Assembly (NCBI RefSeq): GCF_943734655.1
Contig: NC_071355.1
Span: forward strand, 221,698,527 to 221,762,526
Source: Sabethes cyaneus
Lineage: Eukaryota > Arthropoda > Insecta > Diptera > Culicidae
Length of the DNA: 64,000 nucleotides
Direction: 5' to 3'
Part shown: positions 55,263-64,000 of the stretch, piece after piece
Layout of the letters: every line of letters begins with the position of its first letter
How positions within the stretch are numbered: the first letter of the stretch is position 1
Translations under genes and position numbers: made by a program
The notes under the pieces: generated by a model
Told to the model about the DNA's origin: nothing
What the model saw: only the letters and a program-made list of their open reading frames with translations
The model's database searches: none

Positions 55263-55722
55263 CACGAGCTCGTTAATTGGGCTGTTCGTCAGTTGGGTCA
55301 TGTTCTAACTAAACTGCAAAGCACTTAAATGGCAAAATTCTATCGTTTCGAAACCGCTATCAACTGTAAATCGGTTCAATTAGCGAACAACCCGATTCGC
55401 TAGTTGGAGTAAAGTCGTGACTGAATTAACAAACTCAGACTGTATCTTCGGCTGGGTCAAAAACACCAATGTTGTCTTCGTACATAGCTAAAGAGCATAA
55501 CCCTCTAGATACTCCGGAACTTCGTTCTATCGGAATTTTTTGGGAACATTATGAGACAACATTGTGAACTTGAATTGGAGAAATTGTGGTTAAAACAGGA
55601 AAAAATACAACTTGTTTTGTGTGTCCAATTTTTTCCGAATTCCTACAGTTTAATGCGATACTAATTGTGAAAGAAATGAAGAAATGAAGAGCCTTGGTGT
55701 CATACTATTCACGATTTAAGCG
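55263..55722. other. Intergenic stretch, nothing recognised
   Basis: No conserved frame or repeat terminus seen. Confidence 0.3.
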
Positions 55723-55833
55723 CCAAACGGAATGCTGCGTCAAAGCGCCCGTCAGCGTTATTTTGACAGTTTTCCCATGGGTTTATTGTCAAATTGACGC
55801 TGACGGATGGGTTGACGCAGAATTCTGTTTGGG
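55723..55833. mobile_element. 111-bp foldback MITE
   Basis: Left arm CCAAACGGAATGCTGCGTCA (then AAGCGCCCGTCAGCGT) is mirrored by ACGCTGACGGATGGGTTGAC (then GCAGAATTCTGTTTGG). Arms of about 37 bases with few mismatches surround a loop of about 35 bases. Confidence 0.65.
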
Positions 55834-55839
55834 TCTTTA

Positions 55840-56585
55840 CAGGGAATGTTAGAAAGTCATCGTCGTCACCAGCATAGAGCCGGAGTTGCTCGTGCAGTTT
55901 CAAGTAGTCGTCTCCATTGATATTGGGCCACTCGTCGCCAGAAGTTACAAATCTCTTTCGACCTGGTCAAGCCATACTGCACTGTCTTGTACTCTAATAG
56001 CCGCCCGCAAAGTCTTTGTCGATAAATAAGGGTCAAATAAGAAGTGGTGGTGAAAAATTTATGAAACTTTGTCCACCGATTGACAGATCTTGGTCTGCGG
56101 ACCAACTTTGCTGAAAACAGTAATTTTTTTTATTGCCAATATCCCGATATATACCGAGACAAAGTTAACGTTTCACAGGCGCTGTACAAAATGCAATAGC
56201 GCGAGTAACGGAGGGTACAGTGACATTTATCATGCTAATAGAACATATCCACGAACCGGGAAAAATAGCAAAATGCTTGTGTTTGTGTAATGTTTTTCTG
56301 GACCTCTACATCCTTGTATCCTATCTGGGTCCAATCGCTTCTTGTTTGTCTGCTATACAAATCTAATCCCAAAAAAACGACAAAATTGAATTAGGACTAT
56401 GTCAAAAATTTATTTCGAAGAATATTTTTCCTGAAGAACATATGTAAACTAATCGCTTTTGTCGCCTAAATAACAATGTGCAAACATTGGGTTAATTAGT
56501 CTGTGTTGGATTTGGTCCAAAATGGCATCCCATAAAAATTTGACTGGTATGAGCAACTATTAAACTGGCTCACATTTTCATCACA
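55840..56585. other. Unassigned stretch with a possible coding relic on the minus strand
   Basis: The minus-strand translation near 55950-55855 reads GDEWPNINGDDYLKLHEQLR, then LYAGDDDDF. It looks protein-like, but no start, splice sites or family could be fixed; it may be a transposon relic. The rest shows nothing. Confidence 0.2.
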
Positions 56586-56587
56586 TT

Positions 56588-57335
56588 TTCCAGAAAGCTG
56601 AGCCCGTTCGCTTTTGACTACAAGCTGTCAAATACGCCATTACGTCGTGAAAACTGCGTCAAGGATCTGGGGATACTGCTCGACTCTAAACTTACATTCA
56701 AACAGCACATCGCGTACATCGTGGACAAAGCCTGCAGAAACCTCGGATTCATTATGCGCATCGGCAAGAACTTCAACGATGTTTACTGCTTGAAAGCTCT
56801 TTATTGTGCATTAGTCCGCTCCAACCTTGAATACTGTGCTCCAGTTTGGAGCCCATACTATCAAAATGGAGTTAGCCGAATCGAGTCAGTGCAGCGGAGA
56901 TTCATTCGTTTTGCTCTTCGGAAACTTCCGTGGAATAACCCTTTCCAGCTGCCAAGCTACGAACAACGCTGTAAGCTCATCGACCTAGACCCCCTTCATG
57001 TTCGTCGCGATGTAAATAGAGCAACAATTGTTTCCGATTTATTGACCTCACGGGTGGATTGCCCGTATATATTGCAAAACCTTGATATTCACGTCCGGAG
57101 TCGTACATTACGCAATAGCCACTTTTTACACGTGCCGAATCGACGGACTAACTACAGCAGCTTCAGCACGATTACCGGTCTCCAACGCCATTTTAACCGC
57201 TTTTACACCAGCTTCGAATTTGACGTCAGCCGTAACGTGCTGAAAAATCGCTTTTTTTCAATAGCGCGTAGTTTTTAGGTTAAATTATCATTTGGGCCAC
57301 AAGGCCTGTTGATGTACAAATAAATAAACAAATTA
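56588..57335 (+). mobile_element. 3' end of a CR1/L2/jockey-group non-LTR retrotransposon
   Basis: The open frame to 57278 encodes the region behind the RT: LRRENCVKDLGILLDSKLTF, then LYCALVRSNLEYCAPVWSPY, RIESVQRRFIRFALRKLPW and a final FNRFYTSFEFDVSRNVLKNRF. It is uninterrupted over about 230 codons. A short 3' tail follows (GGGCCACAAGGCCTGTTGAT, then an ATAAATAAACAA repeat), a common ending for this group. It is 5'-truncated at about 56588. The precise clade cannot be fixed by eye. Confidence 0.75.
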
Positions 57336-58002
57336 AAATGGCTGAAATTTGCAGCTTTTATTAGCCACTAAACCAGAATTACCAATTCCCAATACATTGT
57401 TTACATTAACGCTGAAGGTAAATTATTGATGACAACAAAATTTATGTATACCAACTATTGAGTAAACAAATTATCGAACACTTTCTCAGAGCCAGTCAAC
57501 CATCTTATAACTATATCGTCCAACAATTCATCGAATAAATGTCTTAAAACTTTGGATGACTGTCATATATTCCTTTTCTTCATTTTGTTATGCTATCTCT
57601 GGTTGTTAGCTATAGTAAACTTTTTTTTACAGTTATTCTAATGAGTCACTCTTCCAAAAAAGTAAAAAAAAAAAATAAACGTACGACCAATCTAAAAATT
57701 TGATTATGCATGTAATATTGTTTATAATATGTACCTCATGATTTCTCGGTTATTTTTTTCACCATTTTTCTGTTTGTCTCTCTTTATCTGTTTCGCATAC
57801 TTTCATACTCTCACGCTCGCGCAAAAAAGTTCGCGATTGCTCGCTTCTGTTTCTTCTATACATGAATGTGGTTTTCAGTTATTTCCGTTAAAAACTCTTC
57901 GTGCTCCATGCCAGGTGATGCATGCCCGGTCTGTTGTTCGCGTCGCAACCTGACCAGCCGCGCTTCAGCACGGGCGCGTGTCTCCCACAGCAAACCGTTG
58001 TC
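57336..58002. other. 3' flank of the PP2C gene, nothing recognised
   Basis: AT-rich sequence; the frame at 57729-57953 is unconserved. It should contain the PP2C 3' untranslated region. There is no minus-strand poly(A) tract that would mark a retrocopy. Confidence 0.35.
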
Positions 58003-59112
58003 TCAATAGCAGCCGACCTCGGAGGTATCTGCCAGCTTAGGGCAGAGCTCTTTGAATACCTTTGACACGTATGAACATTTGGCGTCTAGTCCACCGCCAG
58101 GTGGCAAATCCGGAATGTGTTGTTCGCTGAGTTGTTTCAGCAGTAATCCGTACTCTACGTTTGGGCCCATTTCGGTGATAATCTCTTCGATCTTTGTACG
58201 CAATGCTGCTTCTAGTTTTTCCTCCTTTTTCAAAGCATCTTCACTCACCCCAGGGGCACCCGGGAATGCAATGATAATTATGCTCATATTGTCACGGCTT
58301 CCCTTGTGCAGACAGGTGTCGATAACCTGGTTTGTTATGTCTTCCAAGTTGTCCGAAATTTGCATTCGACTGTGTATAAACTGGCAGAGATTGGCATTGC
58401 TCATAACATCCCACACACCATCGCAGGCAAGCACCAAAAATTCATCGGTTGGGTCCCGATCTAGACAGAATATTTCAGGCTCTGGCGAAACCAGCTGCTT
58501 GCACGGATCTATACCCTGGGCACTTTTAAAATCGTAATCTCCAAGTGCTCGGGAAACAGCCAGGCTGCCGTTTACCCTTTGAATCATTACCGAACCACCA
58601 GCATTCACAATGCGCTGTTTTTCTCCTGGCAGTATAGGTTTGTGGTCTTGAGTCGAAAAAATAGGTGCGCTATTACGACAGAGAACAGCTCGCGAATCAC
58701 CGCAATTAGCAACGTAGACGCTTTGTCCCGAGATAAAAGCACAGACAGCAGTTGTGCCGGACTTGTCTGCTCCAGAGGCTAGCTCCGGTATGTCTCGCAT
58801 CGTTTCGTCCAGTTTAAGGAAGCCAGCATGTATGCCTCTGGTGATATCGTTATTGCTAAATTCTTGTGTTCGGATAATAGACTGTAGCAAGTTTTTGGCA
58901 CAATGATCAGCAACTTTGTGACCAGCATGTCCATCGAAAACCGCGAAATAGTTCCAATCGTCTAAACCTTCACCTAGTCCCGTTTTTGAATAATGTGCAT
59001 CTTCCATTTCGCATCGCCATCCTTGCATTGAACCGACACCGTACCGTAAACCGTTCCCTTCACCATGTTCGTTGTGTTTCGCTGTCATCGGTTTCTCCAG
59101 AAACGCACCCAT
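58003..59112 (-). CDS. alph: PP2C-family protein phosphatase (PPM1A/B type, fly alphabet)
   Basis: An uninterrupted frame, 369 residues from MGAFLEKPMTAKHNEHGEGN. It is a Mg/Mn-dependent Ser/Thr phosphatase; in flies the relative down-regulates stress-kinase and Ras/MAPK signalling. Metal and phosphate-binding residues fall at human PPM1A numbering: R33, E37, D38 (GWRCEMED), D60-G61 (FAVFDGHAGH), then LACDGVWDVMS and KGSRDNMSIIII. After the catalytic domain comes the PPM1A/B-type helical tail (ALKKEEKLEAALRTKIEEI; DLPPGGGLDAKCSYVSKVF). The start was chosen because G2 gives the family's myristoylation motif. The frame is open to an upstream Met at 59169 (MANVDTGVRK...), which would bury it; that stretch is probably 5' untranslated. 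The absence of introns is noteworthy. Confidence 0.92.
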   Translation of the reverse strand: MGAFLEKPMTAKHNEHGEGNGLRYGVGSMQGWRCEMEDAHYSKTGLGEGLDDWNYFAVFDGHAGHKVADHCAKNLLQSIIRTQEFSNNDITRGIHAGFLKLDETMRDIPELASGADKSGTTAVCAFISGQSVYVANCGDSRAVLCRNSAPIFSTQDHKPILPGEKQRIVNAGGSVMIQRVNGSLAVSRALGDYDFKSAQGIDPCKQLVSPEPEIFCLDRDPTDEFLVLACDGVWDVMSNANLCQFIHSRMQISDNLEDITNQVIDTCLHKGSRDNMSIIIIAFPGAPGVSEDALKKEEKLEAALRTKIEEIITEMGPNVEYGLLLKQLSEQHIPDLPPGGGLDAKCSYVSKVFKELCPKLADTSEVGCY

Positions 59113-59169
59113 CTCGTAAGCTTTTCGACTGTGGTCTGCTTTTCTCACACCAGTATCAACATTGGCCAC

Positions 59170-59519
59170 TCACTTCCTCCTACCGACTGTCGCGGCTGGT
59201 TGTCAACCAAACACCTCTTCCCACCTCCAAACAGTGTGCGCGCACCTTTTTATTGTTCCACGAATCGTGTCCACCAGGAGCAATCAGCTGAGCGCAATCT
59301 GCGTGTGATAGGAAAAAAAGTAAATAAAAGCGGTAGAAATTTAGTGTTCGGTTTTTGATAAGATACAGCTCCCCGTTAATCCCTCTCTGTGCTGTAGTCT
59401 CAAAGCTGCCATTCACTGCCGAGCCGTGATCAACCAACGGGAAATACACCGAAATAGAGATGACCTCAGCTGAGCTGGAAAAGCTGGCATCGAGTTCACC
59501 AGTCGCCCTTTAGTTAGCA
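59170..59519. other. 5' flank of the PP2C gene
   Basis: Presumed promoter and 5' untranslated region; no defensible core-promoter element seen. Confidence 0.3.
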
Positions 59520-59860
<341 letters not shown>

Positions 59861-60766
59861 AAAAAAAAAAGAGTTTAAAACACATATTTGTCACACATGA
59901 GTATTAGTTCACTGAAAAACATTCTACGGTTTATTATTATTTGAAAATTACTGTTCAGATCTATCAAACGAAATCAAGTTACTGAAAATCGGACGATTTA
60001 TGCGAAAGTTATTCAAACTTAACACTTGAGCGCCGTATATTAAACCGTTAAAAAGGTGTATGATGTATATGTTAGTGTTTTACCTGCAGTTACTCACAGT
60101 CGGACAACTATACGAAGAAAAGCAGTTTGTTTAACTCACTGTTATTCGCACTGTTGTATTTTGTCACATGTTACTAAATGAGTACTTTAGTTTAGAATAT
60201 AATTTGAAGACATTTTCTGATACCAAACTCGATTTGTCCGACCGAATATTTTGTGGTTTTTAAAATTTGGGGAATTATTTGTTCCTCAGGATTATAAAAA
60301 ATCTTAACTAAAAATGACTCAACGACGAATTAAGTAAAGCAGCTGCAGTTCGTTCTATTTATTCGTAACATGGTCTCTTGCACCTAGTGTCACAACTTCG
60401 GGTTCGCGATCGGGATCGGCTCTGCCGCTCACAGTTTCCGCTCCCAGAGTTTTAAACCCATACAAAATAAACATGAAATGTTTTTCTTGCGAAGCCATCA
60501 CTTTTCTGGTCTTGCGATGACAAAAATCCCTGACTTCAAATAAAATTCCCTATAATTTCCTGACTTTTCCAGGTTGAAACAAATTTCTTTGAAATTTCCA
60601 GATTTTCCAGGTAAGCGATACCCAGTAGACAAACAATAGAGCACAATACAAATAGACGATTGGTACTTTTTCTATCCCTTAAGAGTTACTTTTAAATTTC
60701 TGCATCACAAATGACAATAGCCCGAGGCTAATCAACTTCGCTGCAGCCAAAGGAATGGCTATCTGA
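59861..60766. other. Intergenic stretch, no gene recognised
   Basis: AT-rich. A region at 60510-60615 repeats the phrase CTGACTT...TTTCCAG / AAATTTCCAGATTTTCCAGG, a low-complexity run of short direct repeats. Confidence 0.35.
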
Positions 60767-61530
60767 TTGTATTTATTTTGCACGACGGAACATTTGGAAG
60801 ACACCTGGAAACACCTTATTGGAGAGGCCTGCTCTCAGATCAACCACGTTCTGGTTGATGGGCAATTTTCTGATGTCGCATACGTACGATCCTTCCGGGG
60901 ACCAAACGTCGATTCGGACCACTGTCTCGTAGTAAGCGATTCGCGCGCGATTATCCAATGTATTCAAATCGAAACCAATGCAGATATGACTGAACATTCA
61001 GCGGTTATATGGGGAGAGTTGCTGCAGAGTACTCTTGGAAAACTGATAAGCGGATCGGTGAACAACTTGGAGAGAACCTGAACGAGCAGTAGAGGGACAT
61101 CCACGGCGCGATCAGCACTATAGCGCGAGAAGTGTTGGGTACTCCTGTTGCAGCCACTTACATTGAGTGGTTTGACGCAGCTGAAAAGGATAGTATCCCT
61201 GCCGAACTTTTGAAAGTCGGGAGCGAATGGCTGTATTATGTAAATTATCAGGTTATACAAGGTATGGACTGAGAAGGAACCACCTAAAAGGGACATCGAC
61301 TCAAATGCAGCAATTCTCGAGGCATTACGCTCCTCAATTCTGCATACACAATTCTCTGCCGCATCCTGATTCTCTGACTGAGGTGGTTGCAGGAAACCTT
61401 GGCTGGCGGATACCAGTGCGATACCAGTGCGAACGAAATAAGCTGTGACAGATTATGCTTGAACATAATTTTCCAACAAAACTGATTAGGCTGATACGAG
61501 CTACCGTTGATGATTCATAGGTGAGCATAG
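60767..61530 (+). mobile_element. Non-LTR EN-RT fragment (RTE-like)
   Basis: 60830-60935 reads INHVLVDGQFSDVAYVRSFR followed by GPNVDSDHCLVV, the end of an AP-type endonuclease (IDHVLID ... SDH). Downstream pieces read AELLKVGSEWLYY and, after frameshifts, LLNSAYRILCRIL-like and HNFPTKLIRLIRATVDDS-like RT segments (61330-61520). Inactive. Confidence 0.65.
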
Positions 61531-61788
61531 GTTGGAGAATTCGCAAATTGAATATATACACCAAGCATCGGCAAGCAATTTTATCACCCCAAATTGACCA
61601 AAATGAATGGTTCAACTCGCCATATCGAATGAGCCGCATACATTCACGATTCATAGCATCGCTAAATATACGAAAATCGTATACAACGCAAAAGTGCGAA
61701 ATAAAACGTTCTGTTGCTTCAAAAGCCACTAACACTACTTTAAACTATTCTCTATTCACGGTAATACTATTTAGGACACTTTCTGGCA

Positions 61789-64000
61789 TTTTTTTTTTTT
61801 TTTTTTTTTAACTCGTTTATTTGATTTGGCTCGTTTGCGGTAGCTTAGAGGAGCCGTAAGTCTTTTATAGGAATGTTATAATTGTGAGCTTTGCTTATAA
61901 CCTATGTTAGGAGGTATGATCGATACACCCGATTTACTGGGGTTAGTAGGTTTACACAGTTTTCTTAATATATAGGGGCTAGGAGGGATGGATTAGGGAT
62001 TTCATTTGTACTTGCGTCGTTTGCAAAGGTGCAACTACATTGCAGTGTGTGGTATCGCAGTCGTACTGGCGTTGTTTGATACTGGCGTTTTACTGTCTTT
62101 GGACCATGTCTGCTGTCTCCAGTACATGTTACTGTCACATTGGGGTGTAGGACGAGTAGTCTGGGAATTAAATGTAGAATTTTATTTTAAATCTTTATGT
62201 CAGCATTTTTTAGGAATGCGTATATGAGATTCATATACTGGAGATCTCGGCTACCCAGAATATCTCGTACAGGGACGTTAGGTTGTCTTCCTCGGGCCCG
62301 AAGGGAATCAGTTAGCTTAGACCTAGCATCACAGAATTCGGCACACGACCAAACAACATGCTCGATGTCGTGGAAGCCATCGCCGCAAACACAGTGGTTA
62401 CTCTCTGCAAGCCCAATACGAAAGAGATGCGTGTTTAACGTGTAGTGATTGGACATAAGTCTAGACATCACGCGAATGAAATCTCTACTCACATTCAATC
62501 CCTTGAACCATGCTTTCGTCGATACCTTAGGAATGATGGAATGTAGCCATCGTCCCAATTCATCTATATTCCATGATGTTTGCCAACAAATGAGCGACCT
62601 CTGACGCAAGGTACTATAAAATTCGTTATAAGCAATTGGTCTATCGAAAATAATGCCATCAATTGCACCCACCTTAGCTAAAGAATCAGCCTTCTCATTA
62701 CCCGGAATGGAGCAATGAGAAGGGACCCAGGCTAAGGTAACCTTAAAATTTTTATCAGTTAAAGCACTAAATAGCTCCCGTATTTTCCCCAGGAAATACG
62801 GGGAGTGCTTTACCATCTTCATCGATCGCAGAGCCTCAATGGCACTGAGACTATCTGTGAAGATGAAGTAGTGGTCTGTGGGCATAGTTTCGATGATTCC
62901 AAGGGAGTATTGAATTGCAGCAAGTTCTGCGACATACACGGAAGCAGGAGCATCGAGTTTGTAGGAGGCAGTAAAATTTTCGTTGAAGACACCGAAGCCA
63001 GTGGACTCGTCGAGGAAGGATCCGTCAGTGTAGAACATCTTATCGCAACTAACATTTTTAAATTTGTTGAAGAAAATTTTGGGGATCTCTTGCGATCGCA
63101 GTTGATCCGGGATACCGAAAGTTTCTTCTTTCATGGTGGTGTCGAAGAATATAGCAGAGTTCCATGTATCTAGTGATGCGACACTCATGGGAGTATACTG
63201 AGAAGGGTTGATATCTTGAGCCATGTAGTCAAAATATATAATCATAAATCTAGATTGAAATTGAAGTTCAACCAGCTTTTCAAAATTATCAATTACTAAT
63301 GGGTTCATAATCTCACATCGAATGAGTAAACGATAGGATAATTCCCAAAATCGATTCTTCAACGGTAGAATCCCCGCCAGAACTTCGAGACTCATCGTAT
63401 GGGTCGATTGCATGCAGCCTAAGGCAATACGCAGACAACGGTATTGTATTCTTTCTAACTTGATAATATGCGTATTAGCGGCGGATCGAAAGCAAAAACA
63501 CCCATATTCAAGAACAGATAATATCGTTGTTTGGTATAGCCTTGTAAGATCTCCTGGGTGAGCTCCCCACCAAGTTCCGGTAATTGTACGAAGAAAATTT
63601 ATCCTCTGTTGGCATTTTTGAATCAGATACCTAAAATGGCATGCCCAAGTGCATTTGGAATCGAACCAGATACCGAGATATTTGTAAACTAGTACCTGAG
63701 CGATCGTTTTACCCATAAGTAGGAGCTGAAGTTGTGCTGGATCATGCTTCCTAGAAAAAACGACCAACTCTGATTTTTCCGGGGAGAATTCGATACCCAG
63801 CTTTAACGCCCAATCGGACAAATTGTCCAAAGTATCTTGCAAGGGTCCTTGCAAATCGTTAGCCGTGGATCCTGTAATGGAAACAACGCTATCATCTGCA
63901 AGTTGCTTTAACGTGCATGACTCTTCGAGACAACTATCAATATCGTTAACATAAAAGTTATACAGAAGAGGACTTAGACATGAGCCCTGGGGAAGACCCA
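61789..64000 (-). mobile_element. 3' half of an I/LOA-group non-LTR retrotransposon with RNase H, cut by right window edge
   Basis: The plus-strand T-run at 61790-61810 is the poly(A) tail of a minus-strand element. A roughly 375-bp 3' untranslated region follows, then a reading frame from 62187 to the window edge. Intactness of the frame and the clean tail suggest a fairly young insertion, next to or within the RTE fragment on its left. The 5' part lies outside the window. Confidence 0.85.
62187..63998 (-). CDS. Reverse transcriptase-RNase H polyprotein of the non-LTR element (partial)
   Basis: 603 codons open to the right edge, no internal stop. From the N-terminal side: GLPQGSCLSPLLYNFYVNDI and the catalytic LADDSV block of the RT, then the thumb (ALKLGIEFSPEKSELVVFSR, YKYLGIWFD). 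A linker (LEYGCFCFRSAA) leads to an RNase H domain with the four acidic sites: D in MFYTDGSF, E in YVAELAAIQ, D in IFTDSLSAIEAL, D in GNEKADSLAK. It ends with a CCHC-like C-x-C...H-x3-H...C motif (HCVCGDGFHDIEHVVWSC). RNase H after RT places it in the I/LOA/R1-related groups rather than RTE or CR1. Confidence 0.88.
   Translation of the reverse strand, partial: GLPQGSCLSPLLYNFYVNDIDSCLEESCTLKQLADDSVVSITGSTANDLQGPLQDTLDNLSDWALKLGIEFSPEKSELVVFSRKHDPAQLQLLLMGKTIAQVLVYKYLGIWFDSKCTWACHFRYLIQKCQQRINFLRTITGTWWGAHPGDLTRLYQTTILSVLEYGCFCFRSAANTHIIKLERIQYRCLRIALGCMQSTHTMSLEVLAGILPLKNRFWELSYRLLIRCEIMNPLVIDNFEKLVELQFQSRFMIIYFDYMAQDINPSQYTPMSVASLDTWNSAIFFDTTMKEETFGIPDQLRSQEIPKIFFNKFKNVSCDKMFYTDGSFLDESTGFGVFNENFTASYKLDAPASVYVAELAAIQYSLGIIETMPTDHYFIFTDSLSAIEALRSMKMVKHSPYFLGKIRELFSALTDKNFKVTLAWVPSHCSIPGNEKADSLAKVGAIDGIIFDRPIAYNEFYSTLRQRSLICWQTSWNIDELGRWLHSIIPKVSTKAWFKGLNVSRDFIRVMSRLMSNHYTLNTHLFRIGLAESNHCVCGDGFHDIEHVVWSCAEFCDARSKLTDSLRARGRQPNVPVRDILGSRDLQYMNLIYAFLKNADIKI

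Overview
The window is nuclear DNA of an insect, most likely a culicine mosquito (Aedes/Ochlerotatus type). This rests on intron-containing insect orthologues, very large introns filled with transposons, abundant degenerate RTE-like non-LTR elements, a BEL/Pao element, and many TA, TTAA and 8-bp-duplicating MITEs. The species call is inference. There is no sign of bacterial DNA.

Five host genes can be supported. (1) An artichoke (atk)-type leucine-rich-repeat extracellular protein, minus strand, 26581 down to 9741, seven coding exons reconstructed with consistent splice phases (1108 aa). Its first two introns (4.6 and 8.3 kb) hold a Helitron-like element, a hAT element, several MITEs and RTE debris. 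(2) RNA polymerase III subunit RPC2 (fly RpIII128), plus strand, 34047-37580, three exons, 1134 aa. (3) Metaxin-2, minus strand, 39197-37691, four exons including a 40-nt first exon, 267 aa; it lies tail-to-tail with RPC2. (4) A seven-exon plus-strand gene, 40462-44498 (about 1225 aa), which I read as an SYCP2-like meiotic chromosome-axis protein: helical N-terminal region, PH-like domain with an LWLDFN motif, long basic disordered linker, C-terminal coiled coil. This is the most interesting gene here. (5) An uninterrupted PPM1A/B-type PP2C phosphatase (fly alphabet), minus strand, 59112-58003.

The rest is mobile DNA. 1-4200 holds two broken RTE-like elements in minus orientation. 7588-8578, 14168-14370, 17908-19195, 32438-32664, 52685-52898 and 55723-55833 are terminal-inverted-repeat MITEs. 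15471-16954 is a 1484-bp hAT element with perfect 8-bp target duplications that splits an RTE copy. 22282-24599 plus 24600-24983 is a TC...CTAG Helitron-like pair in tandem. 29985-31345 is a strongly T-rich degenerate repeat. 32844-33392 contains three consecutive hairpin units. 39547-39985 is a nest of three MITEs, one of them a TTAA (piggyBac-type) MITE with a second copy at 51825-52044. 46805-50815 is a young BEL/Pao element (682-bp LTRs with three differences, 5-bp TSD) whose Gag starts with a PHD finger and whose RT, RNase H and integrase are deleted. 61789-64000 is the 3' half of a non-LTR element with an intact RT/RNase H reading frame that runs off the right edge.

The host genes do not form a pathway. 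RPC2, metaxin-2 and the SYCP2-like gene form a compact 10.5-kb block between repeat-rich flanks. The metaxin-2 and SYCP2-like starts face each other across 1.26 kb that contains the MITE nest.
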